In this document: positions 25,311 to 33,828 of the stretch, one piece after another
How the letters are laid out: every line of letters starts with the position of its first letter
Position numbering within the stretch: the stretch's first letter is position 1
Assembly (NCBI GenBank): GCA_024762795.1
Contig: JANTGS010000021.1
Span: 1 to 37,319 of the forward strand
Direction: 5' to 3'
Source: Flavobacteriaceae bacterium
Lineage (GTDB): Bacteria > Bacteroidota > Bacteroidia > Flavobacteriales > Flavobacteriaceae
Length of the DNA: 37,319 bases
Position numbers and translations under genes: made by a program
The notes under the pieces: model-generated
What the model was told of the DNA's origin: nothing
The model's input: the letters and a program-made list of their open reading frames with translations, nothing else
Databases searched by the model: none

Positions 25311-25692
25311 AGAATTCAAAGAGATTGTTAGAGGTTCTTGTACAAAATAAAATTGGTTTAGATCGAAATTAAAGCGTACAGGAAAATAAAAGAATCGAAG
25401 AATTCTAAACAAGTTCAGCTGAAATAGCATTTTAGATTTCAATTATACTACTAAGTATTTAGCATGAATAATTAGAAAGATAAGAAATTTAAAATGTGAT
25501 ACTCGAGACGTTGGAACGATGAATTATAACTTCGGTTATAAAGATTCGCTTTAATTGAAAAAGAGTATTTTGAAACATAAATAGTGATACGTTGCAAAAG
25601 CAACAATTACGGTTAACAGTAAAGATCACCATTAAATGTTTCGACAAATAGCCATGATAAATTGAATGATTTATTATGGCTATTGTTTTTTT
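25311..25692 (+). ncRNA. Candidate structured ncRNA 1, about 380 nt, family unknown
   Basis: Between a consensus promoter and a U-tract terminator lies a sequence with A-rich loops and many helices:
- 25311-25317/25400-25406
- 25335-25343/25376-25384 (nine pairs, one G-U)
- 25421-25425/25436-25440
- 25441-25446/25468-25473
- 25524-25530/25535-25541, closed by a C(UUCG)G tetraloop
- a nested arm 25572-25578/25636-25642, 25584-25588/25625-25629 and 25591-25595/25600-25604

The first helix starts at the predicted 5' end. A second pairing of 25356-25362 with 25404-25410 would form a pseudoknot. Hallmarks of tmRNA, RNase P RNA and SRP RNA are absent. The existence of the transcript is inferred. 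Confidence 0.68.
25647..25692 (+). terminator. Terminator of candidate ncRNA 1
   Basis: The arm 25647-25662 pairs with 25669-25684 over 16 positions with a single G-U pair and a six-base loop, and is followed by GTTTTTTTC. The T run is on the plus side only. Confidence 0.88.
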
Positions 25693-25710
25693 CGTACTTC
25701 AAAAGATATG

Positions 25711-25720
25711 AACAATTGTT
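25711..25720. promoter_or_regulatory. Palindrome AACAATTGTT, upstream of ncRNA 2
   Basis: The second copy of the palindrome plus A5 seen at 25221, here 80 bases before the -7 box at 25791. The flanking sequence differs, so the shared 15 bases stand out. Confidence 0.4.
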
Positions 25721-25790
25721 AAAAATACCTGTTAATTAAGTGTTTATAAATTTAATCCATTTCAAATACAATATTCTCAAATTCAAGACT

Positions 25791-25798
25791 TAAATTTG
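25791..25798 (+). promoter_or_regulatory. -7 box of candidate ncRNA 2
   Basis: TAAATTTG matches TAnnTTTG exactly. No TTG lies at the expected -33 distance, so the promoter is weaker on paper than that of ncRNA 1. Confidence 0.45.
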
Positions 25799-25802
25799 TG
25801 TA

Positions 25803-26077
25803 AATGATTTAATTGTATTTAGCGACATTCCCCTGTTATTGTTATGATCAGGAAGTTACTATTTTCATTAGTCATCAATTTTTAATCATAAAGTTCTGTC
25901 TCATAAATATTTCAAACCACAAGTGTTTAGCGCACCAGTTGAAATTACTGAAACAGCCCATTAAAAATTATATCGGTTGCAGGTCAAGATGTAACCGGTT
26001 AGCATGACGATATTTTCTCTATGTTGTGCAAGCTTAATTTAAAAACCATAGAAACATTTTTTCTATGGTTTTTATTT
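25803..26077 (+). ncRNA. Candidate structured ncRNA 2, about 275 nt, family unknown
   Basis: Bounded by a -7 box and a strong terminator, with no credible reading frame. Possible helices are:
- 25924-25928/25951-25955, with an inner 25936-25939/25947-25950
- 25970-25975/26008-26013, with an inner 25976-25980/25991-25995 (one G-U)
- 25842-25848/25885-25891, which would cross a CCTG/CAGG pairing at 25832-25852

It cannot be the icd leader, because the icd -7 box lies after the terminator. The evidence is weaker than for ncRNA 1, since the promoter lacks a -33 element and the helices are shorter. Confidence 0.5.
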
Positions 26078-26080
26078 TAT
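26041..26080 (+). terminator. Terminator upstream of icd, end of candidate ncRNA 2
   Basis: The arm 26041-26054 is perfectly complementary to 26060-26073 (14 pairs), and the T run continues to 26079 with one A. It ends a plus-strand transcript made upstream, before the icd promoter. Confidence 0.9.
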
Positions 26081-26114
26081 GAAATTTATCAGTTTTAACA
26101 TCAACTTCATTTTA

Positions 26115-26122
26115 TATATTTG
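26115..26122 (+). promoter_or_regulatory. -7 box for icd
   Basis: TATATTTG matches TAnnTTTG exactly, giving a leader of about 19 bases before the ATG at 26146. The -33 region is weak. Confidence 0.55.
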
Positions 26123-26145
26123 CACAACTCTTAAAATTTAATACA

Positions 26146-27369
26146 ATGTCAAAAATAAAAGTACAAAATCCCGTTGTTGAACTCGACGGAGATGAAATGA
26201 CCAGAATAATCTGGAAATTCATCAAAGAGCAATTGATCTTACCTTACCTGGATTTAGATATAAAATATTATGATCTAAGCGTCGAATACCGTGATGAGAC
26301 CGATGATCAGGTTACGGTTGATGCAGCAGAAGCGATTAAAAAATATCACGTGGGCATCAAATGTGCCACCATTACTCCTGATGAGGCTAGGGTTGAAGAA
26401 TTTGGCCTGAAAAAAATGTGGCGTTCTCCAAACGGAACTTTAAGAAATATCATTGGAGGTACCATCTTTAGAGAGCCTATCATTATGAAAAATGTACCGA
26501 GGTATGTTCAGGGCTGGACACAACCTATCTGTATTGGAAGACATGCCTTCGGAGATCAGTACAAGGCAACAGATTTTACTACCCAGGGGAAAGGTAAACT
26601 TACCTTGACCTTCACTCCTGAAAACGGAGAACCTGAGGTTCATGAAGTATATAATTTTGATGGAGACGGTGTAGCTATGGCTATGTACAATATCGACTCC
26701 TCTATTTACGGTTTTGCCCGTTCAAGTTTTAATCAGGCTCTAAAAAAAGGATGGCCATTGTACATGAGTACAAAAAATACCATTTTAAAAGCTTATGACG
26801 GAAGATTTAAGGATATTTTCCAGGAAGTTTATAAAAATGAATTTAAAGATAAGTTTGAAAAAGCCGGTATTACTTACGAGCACCGTCTGATCGATGATAT
26901 GGTTGCTGCAGCCATGAAGTGGAACGGTGGATTTGTTTGGGCCTGTAAAAATTACGATGGTGATGTACAATCGGATACTGTTGCACAGGGATTTGGTTCT
27001 TTAGGATTAATGACCTCTGTATTGGTTACTCCTGACGGGAAAACTCTTGAAGCAGAGGCTGCCCATGGTACTGTTACCCGTCATTATCGTCAACATCAGC
27101 AGGGAAAAGAAACTTCTACCAATCCTATTGCATCTATCTTTGCATGGACCCGTGGTTTGGAACACCGAGGTAAACTGGACGAAAATCAAGAGCTGATTAA
27201 TTTTGCACATACTCTGGAAAAAGTATGTGTCGATACCGTTGAAAGCGGTAAAATGACCAAAGATCTTGCCTTACTGATCAAAAAAGACAAGATGACCAAA
27301 GAGGATTACTTAAATACTGAAGAATTTCTGGATGCCTTAAAAGAGAATCTGGATAAGGCTTTAGCCTAA
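26146..27369 (+). CDS. icd: NADP-dependent isocitrate dehydrogenase, eukaryote-like (type II) form
   Basis: A 407-residue cytoplasmic TCA-cycle enzyme that oxidises isocitrate to 2-oxoglutarate with NADP. It belongs to the homodimeric type II subfamily that includes animal IDH1 rather than the E. coli Icd type. Evidence is the N-terminus [16 protein letters not shown] (residues 8-23), the substrate-binding [19 protein letters not shown] region (about 94-112), and the [13 protein letters not shown] segment near 305-317. Length matches IDH1-type enzymes. It is monocistronic, with its own -7 box and a terminator at 27391-27432. Confidence 0.96.
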
Positions 27370-27390
27370 TATATAACTCAGAATTCATTC

Positions 27391-27432
27391 AAACTCCGGT
27401 TTCTTTTTTGTAAGATCCCGGAGTTTTTCTTT
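27391..27432 (+). terminator. Terminator of icd
   Basis: AAACTCCGG (27391-27399) pairs with CCGGAGTTT (27418-27426) and is followed by a T-rich tract. The 18-base loop is long but the stem is GC-rich at its tip. Confidence 0.78.
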
Positions 27433-27575
27433 TTTATATAATTTTTCAGTAAATTCGTTTTAAATGTAATTTTTATAAATTTATTGAAAACGAAGTAATG
27501 AATCAGAAAAAAAACGTCCAAAAAGTATATTAATGATCTGAAAAGAATTAACAGATACGTTTTACAATAAAGTTG

Positions 27576-28643
27576 ATGATAAAAAACAAGACTTTTATCA
27601 AATTTACCCAATGGGAACACTGGCCATCCTTGATGTTCTATATTCCACTTATCCCCTATTTCACTTTTAAAGTCTTAAGTAAAGGAAAAATTTTGTATTA
27701 TCTCAATACAAATCCGGGCATTCTATACTCAGGTAACGGAACCGAATCAAAATATGAGACCCTTTTAAAGGTTCCCGAAGCATTTCGACCGAAAAGCTTA
27801 CACTTTAAAAAAGGCGATTCCTTTAAATTACTCATACAACAACTGGAAGAAAGAAAGATCGACTTCCCGTTAATTGCCAAACCCGATATCGGCTTCAGGG
27901 GTTACCTCGTAAAAAAAATTGACAATAAGCAGAAGCTCAAAACTTATATTGACAACTTTGATGAAAATATCATCATTCAGGAGTTGATCCCCTATCAAAA
28001 AGAATTGGGCATTTTCTATCACCGCCTACCGGATGAAAAATCAGGAAAGGTCACTTCAGTAACCATTAAAAAATTCCTGGTACTGAAAGGTAATGGCAAG
28101 GACACTCTGACCGAGCTGATCCAAAAAGATAAACGTGCTTTTTTGTATATAGATCTTTTTAAAATCATTCATAAAAAGGATCTGGAAAAGATTATACCAA
28201 ATGATGAAAAGATCACTTTATCTATTATTGGCAACCATTCTAAAGGAACAGAATTTTTAAACGGGGAGCATCTCATCAGTAAAGATCTGGTAGAAATGAT
28301 CAATAAGATAGCAATTGAGATAGATGGCTGGTATTACGGGCGTATCGATTTAAAATACAAAAGTCTGGAAGATCTTTTAAAAGGTAAAAACTTCAAGATC
28401 CTTGAGGTAAACGGAATTATTTCAGAGCCCACCCATATCTATGATGCCTCGCATAAAAAAGCTTCCTACCGGAATGCTGTAATCTCCATTAAAAAGCACT
28501 GGGAAATACTGGATAAAATTGCAAAAAAGAATATTAAAATATCAAATATCGAAACGCCCAAAATGATACCCTATCTTAAAAATATGTTATGGCTGAGAAC
28601 TTATTCTAAAAAATTGAGAAGATTGAATAAAGCCGATTTTTAA
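27576..28643 (+). CDS. ATP-grasp fold protein, D-Ala-D-Ala ligase-like
   Basis: A 355-residue protein with an ATP-grasp core. The central lysine and glycine-rich loop is around residues 98-113 (LIAKPDIGFRGYLVKK), followed by IIIQELIPYQKELGIFY near 132-148. The Mg-ligand strand KILEVNGIISEPTHIYD is near 273-289. ATP-grasp enzymes join a carboxylate to an amine or thiol through an acyl-phosphate. True Ddl proteins differ in their substrate loops, so the substrate is unassigned. A TTG immediately upstream (27573) is in frame, but the ATG is preferred. It converges with the DinB-like gene, 5 bases away. Confidence 0.8.
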   Translation: MIKNKTFIKFTQWEHWPSLMFYIPLIPYFTFKVLSKGKILYYLNTNPGILYSGNGTESKYETLLKVPEAFRPKSLHFKKGDSFKLLIQQLEERKIDFPLIAKPDIGFRGYLVKKIDNKQKLKTYIDNFDENIIIQELIPYQKELGIFYHRLPDEKSGKVTSVTIKKFLVLKGNGKDTLTELIQKDKRAFLYIDLFKIIHKKDLEKIIPNDEKITLSIIGNHSKGTEFLNGEHLISKDLVEMINKIAIEIDGWYYGRIDLKYKSLEDLLKGKNFKILEVNGIISEPTHIYDASHKKASYRNAVISIKKHWEILDKIAKKNIKISNIETPKMIPYLKNMLWLRTYSKKLRRLNKADF

Positions 28644-28648
28644 CAAAC

Positions 28649-29146
28649 TTACGCTTCCATTCCTTTATTTCTGGGGGTTGTAGGATTGTATCCAAAATCC
28701 TTATCGGGTAGCTCCACCCCAAGTTGAGAAATTACATAACCCAGACTGGCAAAATGATGAATGGCATGACTATGGGCCTGAATCAATAAGGACGCCATAG
28801 TATAAGGTGTATCGACAACACCCAGACCGAGATCATCTTTTACCTCTACCATAAAATTCAGATCCTTCCCTTTCAATGCCTCCAGTTTATCAATGACCAT
28901 GTAAAAATACTGTAACCCAAACTCTACCTTTTTTTCAGCAAGAGAATTGCGTTTTCTTTCGGTTAAATCTATCTTCCCCGTATCAACACCTTCAAATGCA
29001 CAATCAAAAATATCCAGAATATGCCGTATATGTCCACCAATACTTGAGTAATAAGGAACCACAGATTTATCACTATAAACCTTGTCATCTAAAGCATTCA
29101 GTAGTTTTACTCCTCTCTGCAGATTTAGAATAATGGCATTGATCAT
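28649..29146 (-). CDS. DinB-like four-helix-bundle protein
   Basis: A 165-residue DinB/YfiT superfamily protein. The metal-site histidines are His39 and His42 (GGHIRHILDIF) near the N-terminus and a HSHAIHHF cluster near residues 128-135. Family members are metal-binding proteins, some of them thiol transferases or damage-induced. No specific activity is indicated. It is the last gene of the minus-strand run from the MATE gene, 38 bases after the LysE-type gene. Confidence 0.82.
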   Translation of the reverse strand: MINAIILNLQRGVKLLNALDDKVYSDKSVVPYYSSIGGHIRHILDIFDCAFEGVDTGKIDLTERKRNSLAEKKVEFGLQYFYMVIDKLEALKGKDLNFMVEVKDDLGLGVVDTPYTMASLLIQAHSHAIHHFASLGYVISQLGVELPDKDFGYNPTTPRNKGMEA

Positions 29147-29184
29147 AAATTTTTACTTTATCTGTCGCTAATTTAATGATATAA

Positions 29185-29799
29185 TTACTTATTCAGATTA
29201 AAAATTGTAAGAATTCCCAGAATTAAGAAAAGTATACTTAGAATATAGTTAATATTCCGGGCAATATATTGGGCTCTTTTCTGAATAAACACAGCAAACT
29301 GAGTGTACAATGCAAATAAGGAAAAGGCTCCTGTAAAGGCCCCGAAAACAAAAATCAAAATAAACGGATGTTCCAGGATCAACCAGCCTTTTTTCTCAAA
29401 AATTGTACTGTACAAAAGATAAAAAGGAATAGCCAGCATGTTAAGCGATGACATCAACATTCCAATGAACAGGTAATTCCCTTTACGCCTTTTTACTTCT
29501 CCTTTAAAATCCTTTCGTGCCTGTACAAAGAAAAAAGCCGACAACACAAACAAAACCAGCACTCCGGCCATTGATAAACGATTGATCACTTCGGGGTGCA
29601 AAATAAAATAATTGGCAAAGTATAAGGCAATAAATGCCTGTGGCAGAACCACGATTGCGGCTCCTAAAGAAAAAAGCATCCCCGAACGTTTGTTCTCTTC
29701 AATAGTTGTTCTTACTGCAGTCATATTGAGCATCCCCGGAGGGATAAGCCCTACAAAAGCCATTAGGAATCCCAAAAAAAGATGTGAAATATACACCAA
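29185..29799 (-). CDS. LysE/RhtB family exporter
   Basis: A 204-residue six-helix inner-membrane protein of the LysE/RhtB amino-acid exporter superfamily. The N-terminal GLIPPGMLNMTAVRTT (residues 17-32) corresponds to the family's PGP region, followed by a charged loop (34-40) and the second helix. Typical family members are about 205-210 residues. The substrate is unknown. It lies 6 bases after the polysaccharide flippase gene, so the two are co-transcribed. Confidence 0.85.
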   Translation of the reverse strand: MVYISHLFLGFLMAFVGLIPPGMLNMTAVRTTIEENKRSGMLFSLGAAIVVLPQAFIALYFANYFILHPEVINRLSMAGVLVLFVLSAFFFVQARKDFKGEVKRRKGNYLFIGMLMSSLNMLAIPFYLLYSTIFEKKGWLILEHPFILIFVFGAFTGAFSLFALYTQFAVFIQKRAQYIARNINYILSILFLILGILTIFNLNK

Positions 29800-29805
29800 A
29801 ACGGA

Positions 29806-31272
29806 TTATTTTTTACGTAAGATCTTTGACCTGAATTGATGGTTAAAATCCTCTGATATTTTTAATTTATATACCAGAAAAATATAAATAAAAACGATCA
29901 GGACCGATTTTAAACCAATATTGAATAAGGCATTAGATAAAAAGTCAATAGGATAGAATACCAAAAATAGTCCCATAATAACCAGTATCACAAGCCATGT
30001 TTTGCCGGTTACCGGATGAATTTGTAATTTTTTATGCACATACCACAATTTGATCAGGTTAAAAATAACTACTACGATTAAAGTGGCCAGGGCCGCTCCG
30101 TTGATACCATATTTTTCTATAAAGATCCTGTTCAATACCACAACACTTACGGCCATACCCAAAGAAAAATAGAATAGGATCTTGTAATATTTTGAATTGG
30201 TAAGAATGGCTGAATTGGTACCTGCAGCCAGCTTAAACATCTCTGAAACTGAAATAATCAGCACAACAGTAATTCCAACCGTATATTCAGGTTTATTAAT
30301 AATTAAGTACAGATCTTTTACATTTAAATTGATCAGTAAAAAAAGTAAACCTCCAGTAATCAGCAAATTGACTGAACTCTTTTTATACAGAAGCTCTACT
30401 TCAGCCATATTATTCTTGTTAAGTGCTTTTGCTGTGATCGGATTAACAATCTGTTGCATGGCCCTGGAAGGAATTGCTATAACAGAGGCAATATAAACCC
30501 CTACCGCATAATAGGCTACATTGGCGATCTGTTCCAGTTGTGGTATCATAAACTTATCAATTTCCAGTAGAATGGTACCCGCCGAACCCGCCATAATGAT
30601 GTATAGGGAGAACATCAGGATCTCTTTCAGATCTTTTGGTTTTTTATAATGAGTTGTTACCGGCATATATAAACGAAATGCATAGAGCATCATGATGAGC
30701 ATTCTTAAAAAGTAAACCCAAACAATTGCATAAATAAACTGCTCATTATTGATCCATTGAAGATATACAGCAAAAAGCAAAAAACTGATACTGATCCTCG
30801 CAAAGAGTTCCCTGATAAAATTACCAAAAACCGATTGAAACTGAACCCTACTCCAGGCATAGAAAACCTCAAAATATCCCATAAAAATAGCAAGAAAAAA
30901 GATCAGCCAGGTATAATCCTTAATGATGATATTCTTTTCAGAAAGGATCTCCGCTATAGAATTATAAAACAAACTTCCCAGAAATCCCAAGGGTAAGATG
31001 ATTAGAATTGGTAAAAAAATGGCTGTGATCAAAAAGTTATCCCGGTCAATCATCGACTTGTATGAAGAAAAGAATTTTATAATGGTATGCTGCATCCCAA
31101 AGACCATCAAAGGCAAAAGTATATTGGCTGATGACAAAAGGAAAGTAACGAGTCCGTAATAATCATCTTCCAGAAAATGAGTATAGAGAAACAATACATT
31201 GATCCCTCCCACGAAAAATCCGAGGAAAATGATCAGTGTATTCTTAGAGGTTTGATGCAATACTACACCCAT
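29806..31272 (-). CDS. Polysaccharide (Wzx-like) flippase
   Basis: A 488-residue membrane protein of the MATE-like PST/oligosaccharide-flippase superfamily, with about 12-14 transmembrane segments. Such proteins flip lipid-linked oligosaccharides across the inner membrane for LPS, capsule or exopolysaccharide. The N-terminal QTSKNTLIIFLGFFVGG (residues 7-23) and the helix arrangement are typical, but there is no diagnostic catalytic motif. It is not in a glycosyltransferase cluster, so its lipid-linked substrate must be made elsewhere. It lies 3 bases after the MATE gene. Confidence 0.82.
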   Translation of the reverse strand: MGVVLHQTSKNTLIIFLGFFVGGINVLFLYTHFLEDDYYGLVTFLLSSANILLPLMVFGMQHTIIKFFSSYKSMIDRDNFLITAIFLPILIILPLGFLGSLFYNSIAEILSEKNIIIKDYTWLIFFLAIFMGYFEVFYAWSRVQFQSVFGNFIRELFARISISFLLFAVYLQWINNEQFIYAIVWVYFLRMLIMMLYAFRLYMPVTTHYKKPKDLKEILMFSLYIIMAGSAGTILLEIDKFMIPQLEQIANVAYYAVGVYIASVIAIPSRAMQQIVNPITAKALNKNNMAEVELLYKKSSVNLLITGGLLFLLINLNVKDLYLIINKPEYTVGITVVLIISVSEMFKLAAGTNSAILTNSKYYKILFYFSLGMAVSVVVLNRIFIEKYGINGAALATLIVVVIFNLIKLWYVHKKLQIHPVTGKTWLVILVIMGLFLVFYPIDFLSNALFNIGLKSVLIVFIYIFLVYKLKISEDFNHQFRSKILRKK

Positions 31273-31275
31273 ATT

Positions 31276-32628
31276 TCAATCTTTATTTTGAGCAATCAAT
31301 TTCTTAGTCAGATAATTAAAACGAATAAACAACATTATTGCCGAAGCTGTTAATCCACTTAACAACCCAATCCATAAGCCCTGTGAACCAAAATCAAGTA
31401 CTTTTCCCAAAATAAAACTTATGGGCACTCCAATAATCCAGTAGGCTACAAAAGTAATATACGTGGGTATTTTTACATCCTGCATTCCGCGTAAAACCCC
31501 CAGCACCACTACCTGAATTCCATCCGACAACTGAAAAAATCCTGCTATTAGCAATAATGAAGCGGCTGTTGATATTACTGCAGGATCATCGATATAGAGC
31601 GTTGGCAGGAAGTTTTTAAAAGTAAGGAAGAGAATGGCAAAGACAAATTCGATTAAAAATACCTGTAAAAAGATAGAAAAACTAATCCTTCTCAATTCGG
31701 TAAAATTCTTTAAGCCTTTTTGGTTGCCTACACGGATGGTCCCTGTAGTTCCCAGCCCTACGGCGATCATAAAGGTCATGGACGACAAGTTAAGAGCAAT
31801 CTGATTTGCTGCCTGATCAACTGTTCCCAACGATCCTGCCAACCATACGGTGGCCGTAAAAATACCTACTTCAAAAAGCATCTGCATGGCTGAGGGAAAT
31901 CCCAGGTTCATAATTTTATAAAAAACCTTTTTATGAAAATCTGTTTTTTTCAATCTGACAAAATAAGGTTTAAACTTATCTTTAGATTTCAGAATCATTA
32001 CAATAAATACCACCATCACAATCCGCGAAATAAGCGTTCCAAGAGCTGCTCCTTCTAATTCTAAACGGGGAAATATCCACACGCCATAAATCAATAAAAA
32101 ATTAAGGACTACATTTACCACATTAGCTAAAAGTGTAGCCTGCATCCCGTATTTGGTTTGTGAAAGACCATCGGTGAATTGTTTAAACGCCTGGAAGATC
32201 ATCAGCGGAATCATAGAAAAAGCAATGATATTCAGATAAGGAATAGCCAGTTCAACCACTTCTGCGGGTTGTTCCATATATTTCATCAGTGGTGTGGCAA
32301 AAACAAGCATCAGGAACATTACAATTCCCAAAATCATACATTGAATAAAACCATGCTGAAAATAACTCCTTCCTTTTTCAATGTTTTGTTCTCCATCCGC
32401 TTCAGCGATCAAGGGGGTAATGGCAATTGAAAAACCTATTCCCAGAGAAAAGGCAACAAAAACAAAACTATTTCCCAGTGAAACAGCCGCTAAGGGTGCA
32501 GCCCCCAATCTTCCCACCATAACATTATCAGCAAATCCTACAAAAATATGCCCCAGATGACCTATCATAACCGGATAAGCCAGCTTAGAATTATATTTAA
32601 ATTCTGAAGTATATTTTTTTAAAAACAA
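31276..32628 (-). CDS. MATE family multidrug/toxin exporter (NorM-like)
   Basis: A 450-residue, 12-helix MATE transporter that exchanges cationic compounds for Na+ or H+. The N-terminal segment LAYPVMIGHLGHIFVGFADN (residues 16-35) and VGRLGAAPLAAVSLGNS (38-54) are the family's helix 1-2 signature, repeated in degenerate form in the second half. Length is normal. It leads the minus-strand run MATE, flippase, LysE type, DinB. A possible minus-strand -7 box lies at 32709-32716. Confidence 0.93.
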   Translation of the reverse strand: MFLKKYTSEFKYNSKLAYPVMIGHLGHIFVGFADNVMVGRLGAAPLAAVSLGNSFVFVAFSLGIGFSIAITPLIAEADGEQNIEKGRSYFQHGFIQCMILGIVMFLMLVFATPLMKYMEQPAEVVELAIPYLNIIAFSMIPLMIFQAFKQFTDGLSQTKYGMQATLLANVVNVVLNFLLIYGVWIFPRLELEGAALGTLISRIVMVVFIVMILKSKDKFKPYFVRLKKTDFHKKVFYKIMNLGFPSAMQMLFEVGIFTATVWLAGSLGTVDQAANQIALNLSSMTFMIAVGLGTTGTIRVGNQKGLKNFTELRRISFSIFLQVFLIEFVFAILFLTFKNFLPTLYIDDPAVISTAASLLLIAGFFQLSDGIQVVVLGVLRGMQDVKIPTYITFVAYWIIGVPISFILGKVLDFGSQGLWIGLLSGLTASAIMLFIRFNYLTKKLIAQNKD

Positions 32629-32669
32629 GATAACTATTTTACAGTGGTTATTTTTTATAATTAAAATAT

Positions 32670-32677
32670 TATCTTTG
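32670..32677 (+). promoter_or_regulatory. -7 box for the repeat-rich protein gene
   Basis: TATCTTTG matches TAnnTTTG. The expected start near 32682 gives a leader of about 47 bases before the ATG at 32729. Confidence 0.45.
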
Positions 32678-32708
32678 GCTTTATTCTTGCTTTACAAATA
32701 ATTATATC

Positions 32709-32716
32709 CAAACATA
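32709..32716 (-). promoter_or_regulatory. -7 box for the MATE operon
   Basis: The minus strand reads TATGTTTG, an exact TAnnTTTG. The transcript would start near 32704, so it and the divergent plus transcript would overlap at their 5' ends by about 20 bases. Confidence 0.4.
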
Positions 32717-32728
32717 AAATTCAAAAAT

Positions 32729-33802
32729 ATGAAATCGTATTCTTTAAAACTATTTTTTTTACTACTGATTGTCAGTTTTAATCAAATATCGGCTCAGGAT
32801 GTTACAACTATTGAGGCCAGCAATACAGACATCAGTGACAATTTGGATCTTGAAGCAGTTGCATCTATTTTTGGTGAGGCAAAGGATCTTGAGGATTTTG
32901 AAAGAAAACTGAATGATCCCGACTTAAAAATATCCAATCTCGACCTGAATAATGATGGAGAGGTTGATTATATCAGAGTAATAGAAACTGCCAGTGGTAA
33001 TGTACACAGCATAGCTTTGGAAGCTGTTATCGGGAAGGATCAGTATCAGGAAATCGCAGTGATAGATGTGGTCAAGGATAAGAATAATAAAACCAAGGTA
33101 CAGGTTGTTGGAAATGTAGATATGTATGGACCAAATTATTATATTACTCCTGTCTATCCTATTGTACCTGTATTTTTTACCTTTTTCTGGATGGCCACCT
33201 ACCATCCTTGGTATTCTCCATGGTATTGGGGATATCATCCTCATTACTGGCATCCCTGGAGGCCTTATCCTCCTTATATTTACAGAGGACATGTACACGC
33301 CCACGTCAATGTAAATATCAATTTCAACCGGAATAATGTTAGAATTAATAACAACTACAACCGAAGATCAAGCAACAACGCTTATTTTAGCCGTCATCCG
33401 GATAAAAGTTTTAACAAACGTAATCCGGGCGTATCGAACAGAGCTGAGCTCACTAATAAACGAAAAAGGGATATTTCAAACAAAGCAGGTAACAGACCCA
33501 GCACCCGTGATTATAAATCAACTGGAAGACCGGTTACAAAACCAAGTACACGACCCAACACAAAACCGAGTACAAGACCATCAACAAAGCCCAGCAATAA
33601 ACCGAATACAAGGCCTGACACTAAACCTAATACAAAACCTTCTAACCGACCCAGCACAAAGCCAAGTACCAGACCGAGCACAAGACCTGCTACTAAACCC
33701 AGTGCAAGGCCTAGCACACGACCTGCTTCAAGACCCAGCGCAAGGCCAGGGAGACCCTATTCAAGAGCTGCAGCACCAAGAAGCTCATACAGAAGGAGAT
33801 AA
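32729..33802 (+). CDS. Secreted basic protein with Lys/Arg-Pro-Ser/Thr repeats, function unknown
   Basis: A 357-residue protein not assigned to a named family. A signal peptide covers residues 1-22 (ending SAQ). A folded region at about 30-135 contains a calcium-loop-like DLNNDGEVDYIRV stretch (near 71-83). A short region very rich in Tyr, Trp, His and Pro lies at about 140-190, followed by an Asn/Arg-rich segment. A C-terminal tail from about residue 266 is made of tandem [KR]P[SN][TNAKR] units and is strongly basic. The tail could bind acidic polysaccharide, LPS or DNA at the cell surface, but this is inference. It lies 26 bases before mscS. Confidence 0.75.
   Translation: MKSYSLKLFFLLLIVSFNQISAQDVTTIEASNTDISDNLDLEAVASIFGEAKDLEDFERKLNDPDLKISNLDLNNDGEVDYIRVIETASGNVHSIALEAVIGKDQYQEIAVIDVVKDKNNKTKVQVVGNVDMYGPNYYITPVYPIVPVFFTFFWMATYHPWYSPWYWGYHPHYWHPWRPYPPYIYRGHVHAHVNVNINFNRNNVRINNNYNRRSSNNAYFSRHPDKSFNKRNPGVSNRAELTNKRKRDISNKAGNRPSTRDYKSTGRPVTKPSTRPNTKPSTRPSTKPSNKPNTRPDTKPNTKPSNRPSTKPSTRPSTRPATKPSARPSTRPASRPSARPGRPYSRAAAPRSSYRRR
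33526..33753 (+). repeat. Tandem tetrapeptide-coding repeat
   Basis: About 20 near-copies of a 12-base unit encoding variants of KPST and RPST (R or K, then P, then S/N/A, then T/N/K/R). The units differ at synonymous and non-synonymous positions. Such arrays change length by slippage or recombination. Confidence 0.85.
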
Positions 33803-33828
33803 AATATTAAAATATATAAAAATAAATT

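Noticed and set aside
25311-25692. tmRNA, RNase P RNA or SRP RNA as the identity of ncRNA 1
   Set aside because: There is no tRNA-like end or tag frame, none of the conserved RNase P core sequences and no SRP GGAA/GCA tetraloop domain.
25813-26007. 64-residue frame within candidate ncRNA 2
   Set aside because: It begins at TTG, has no domain-like pattern and a composition typical of random AT-rich DNA. Helices and flanking signals fit RNA better. The minus frame at 25242-25442 was rejected for the same reason.
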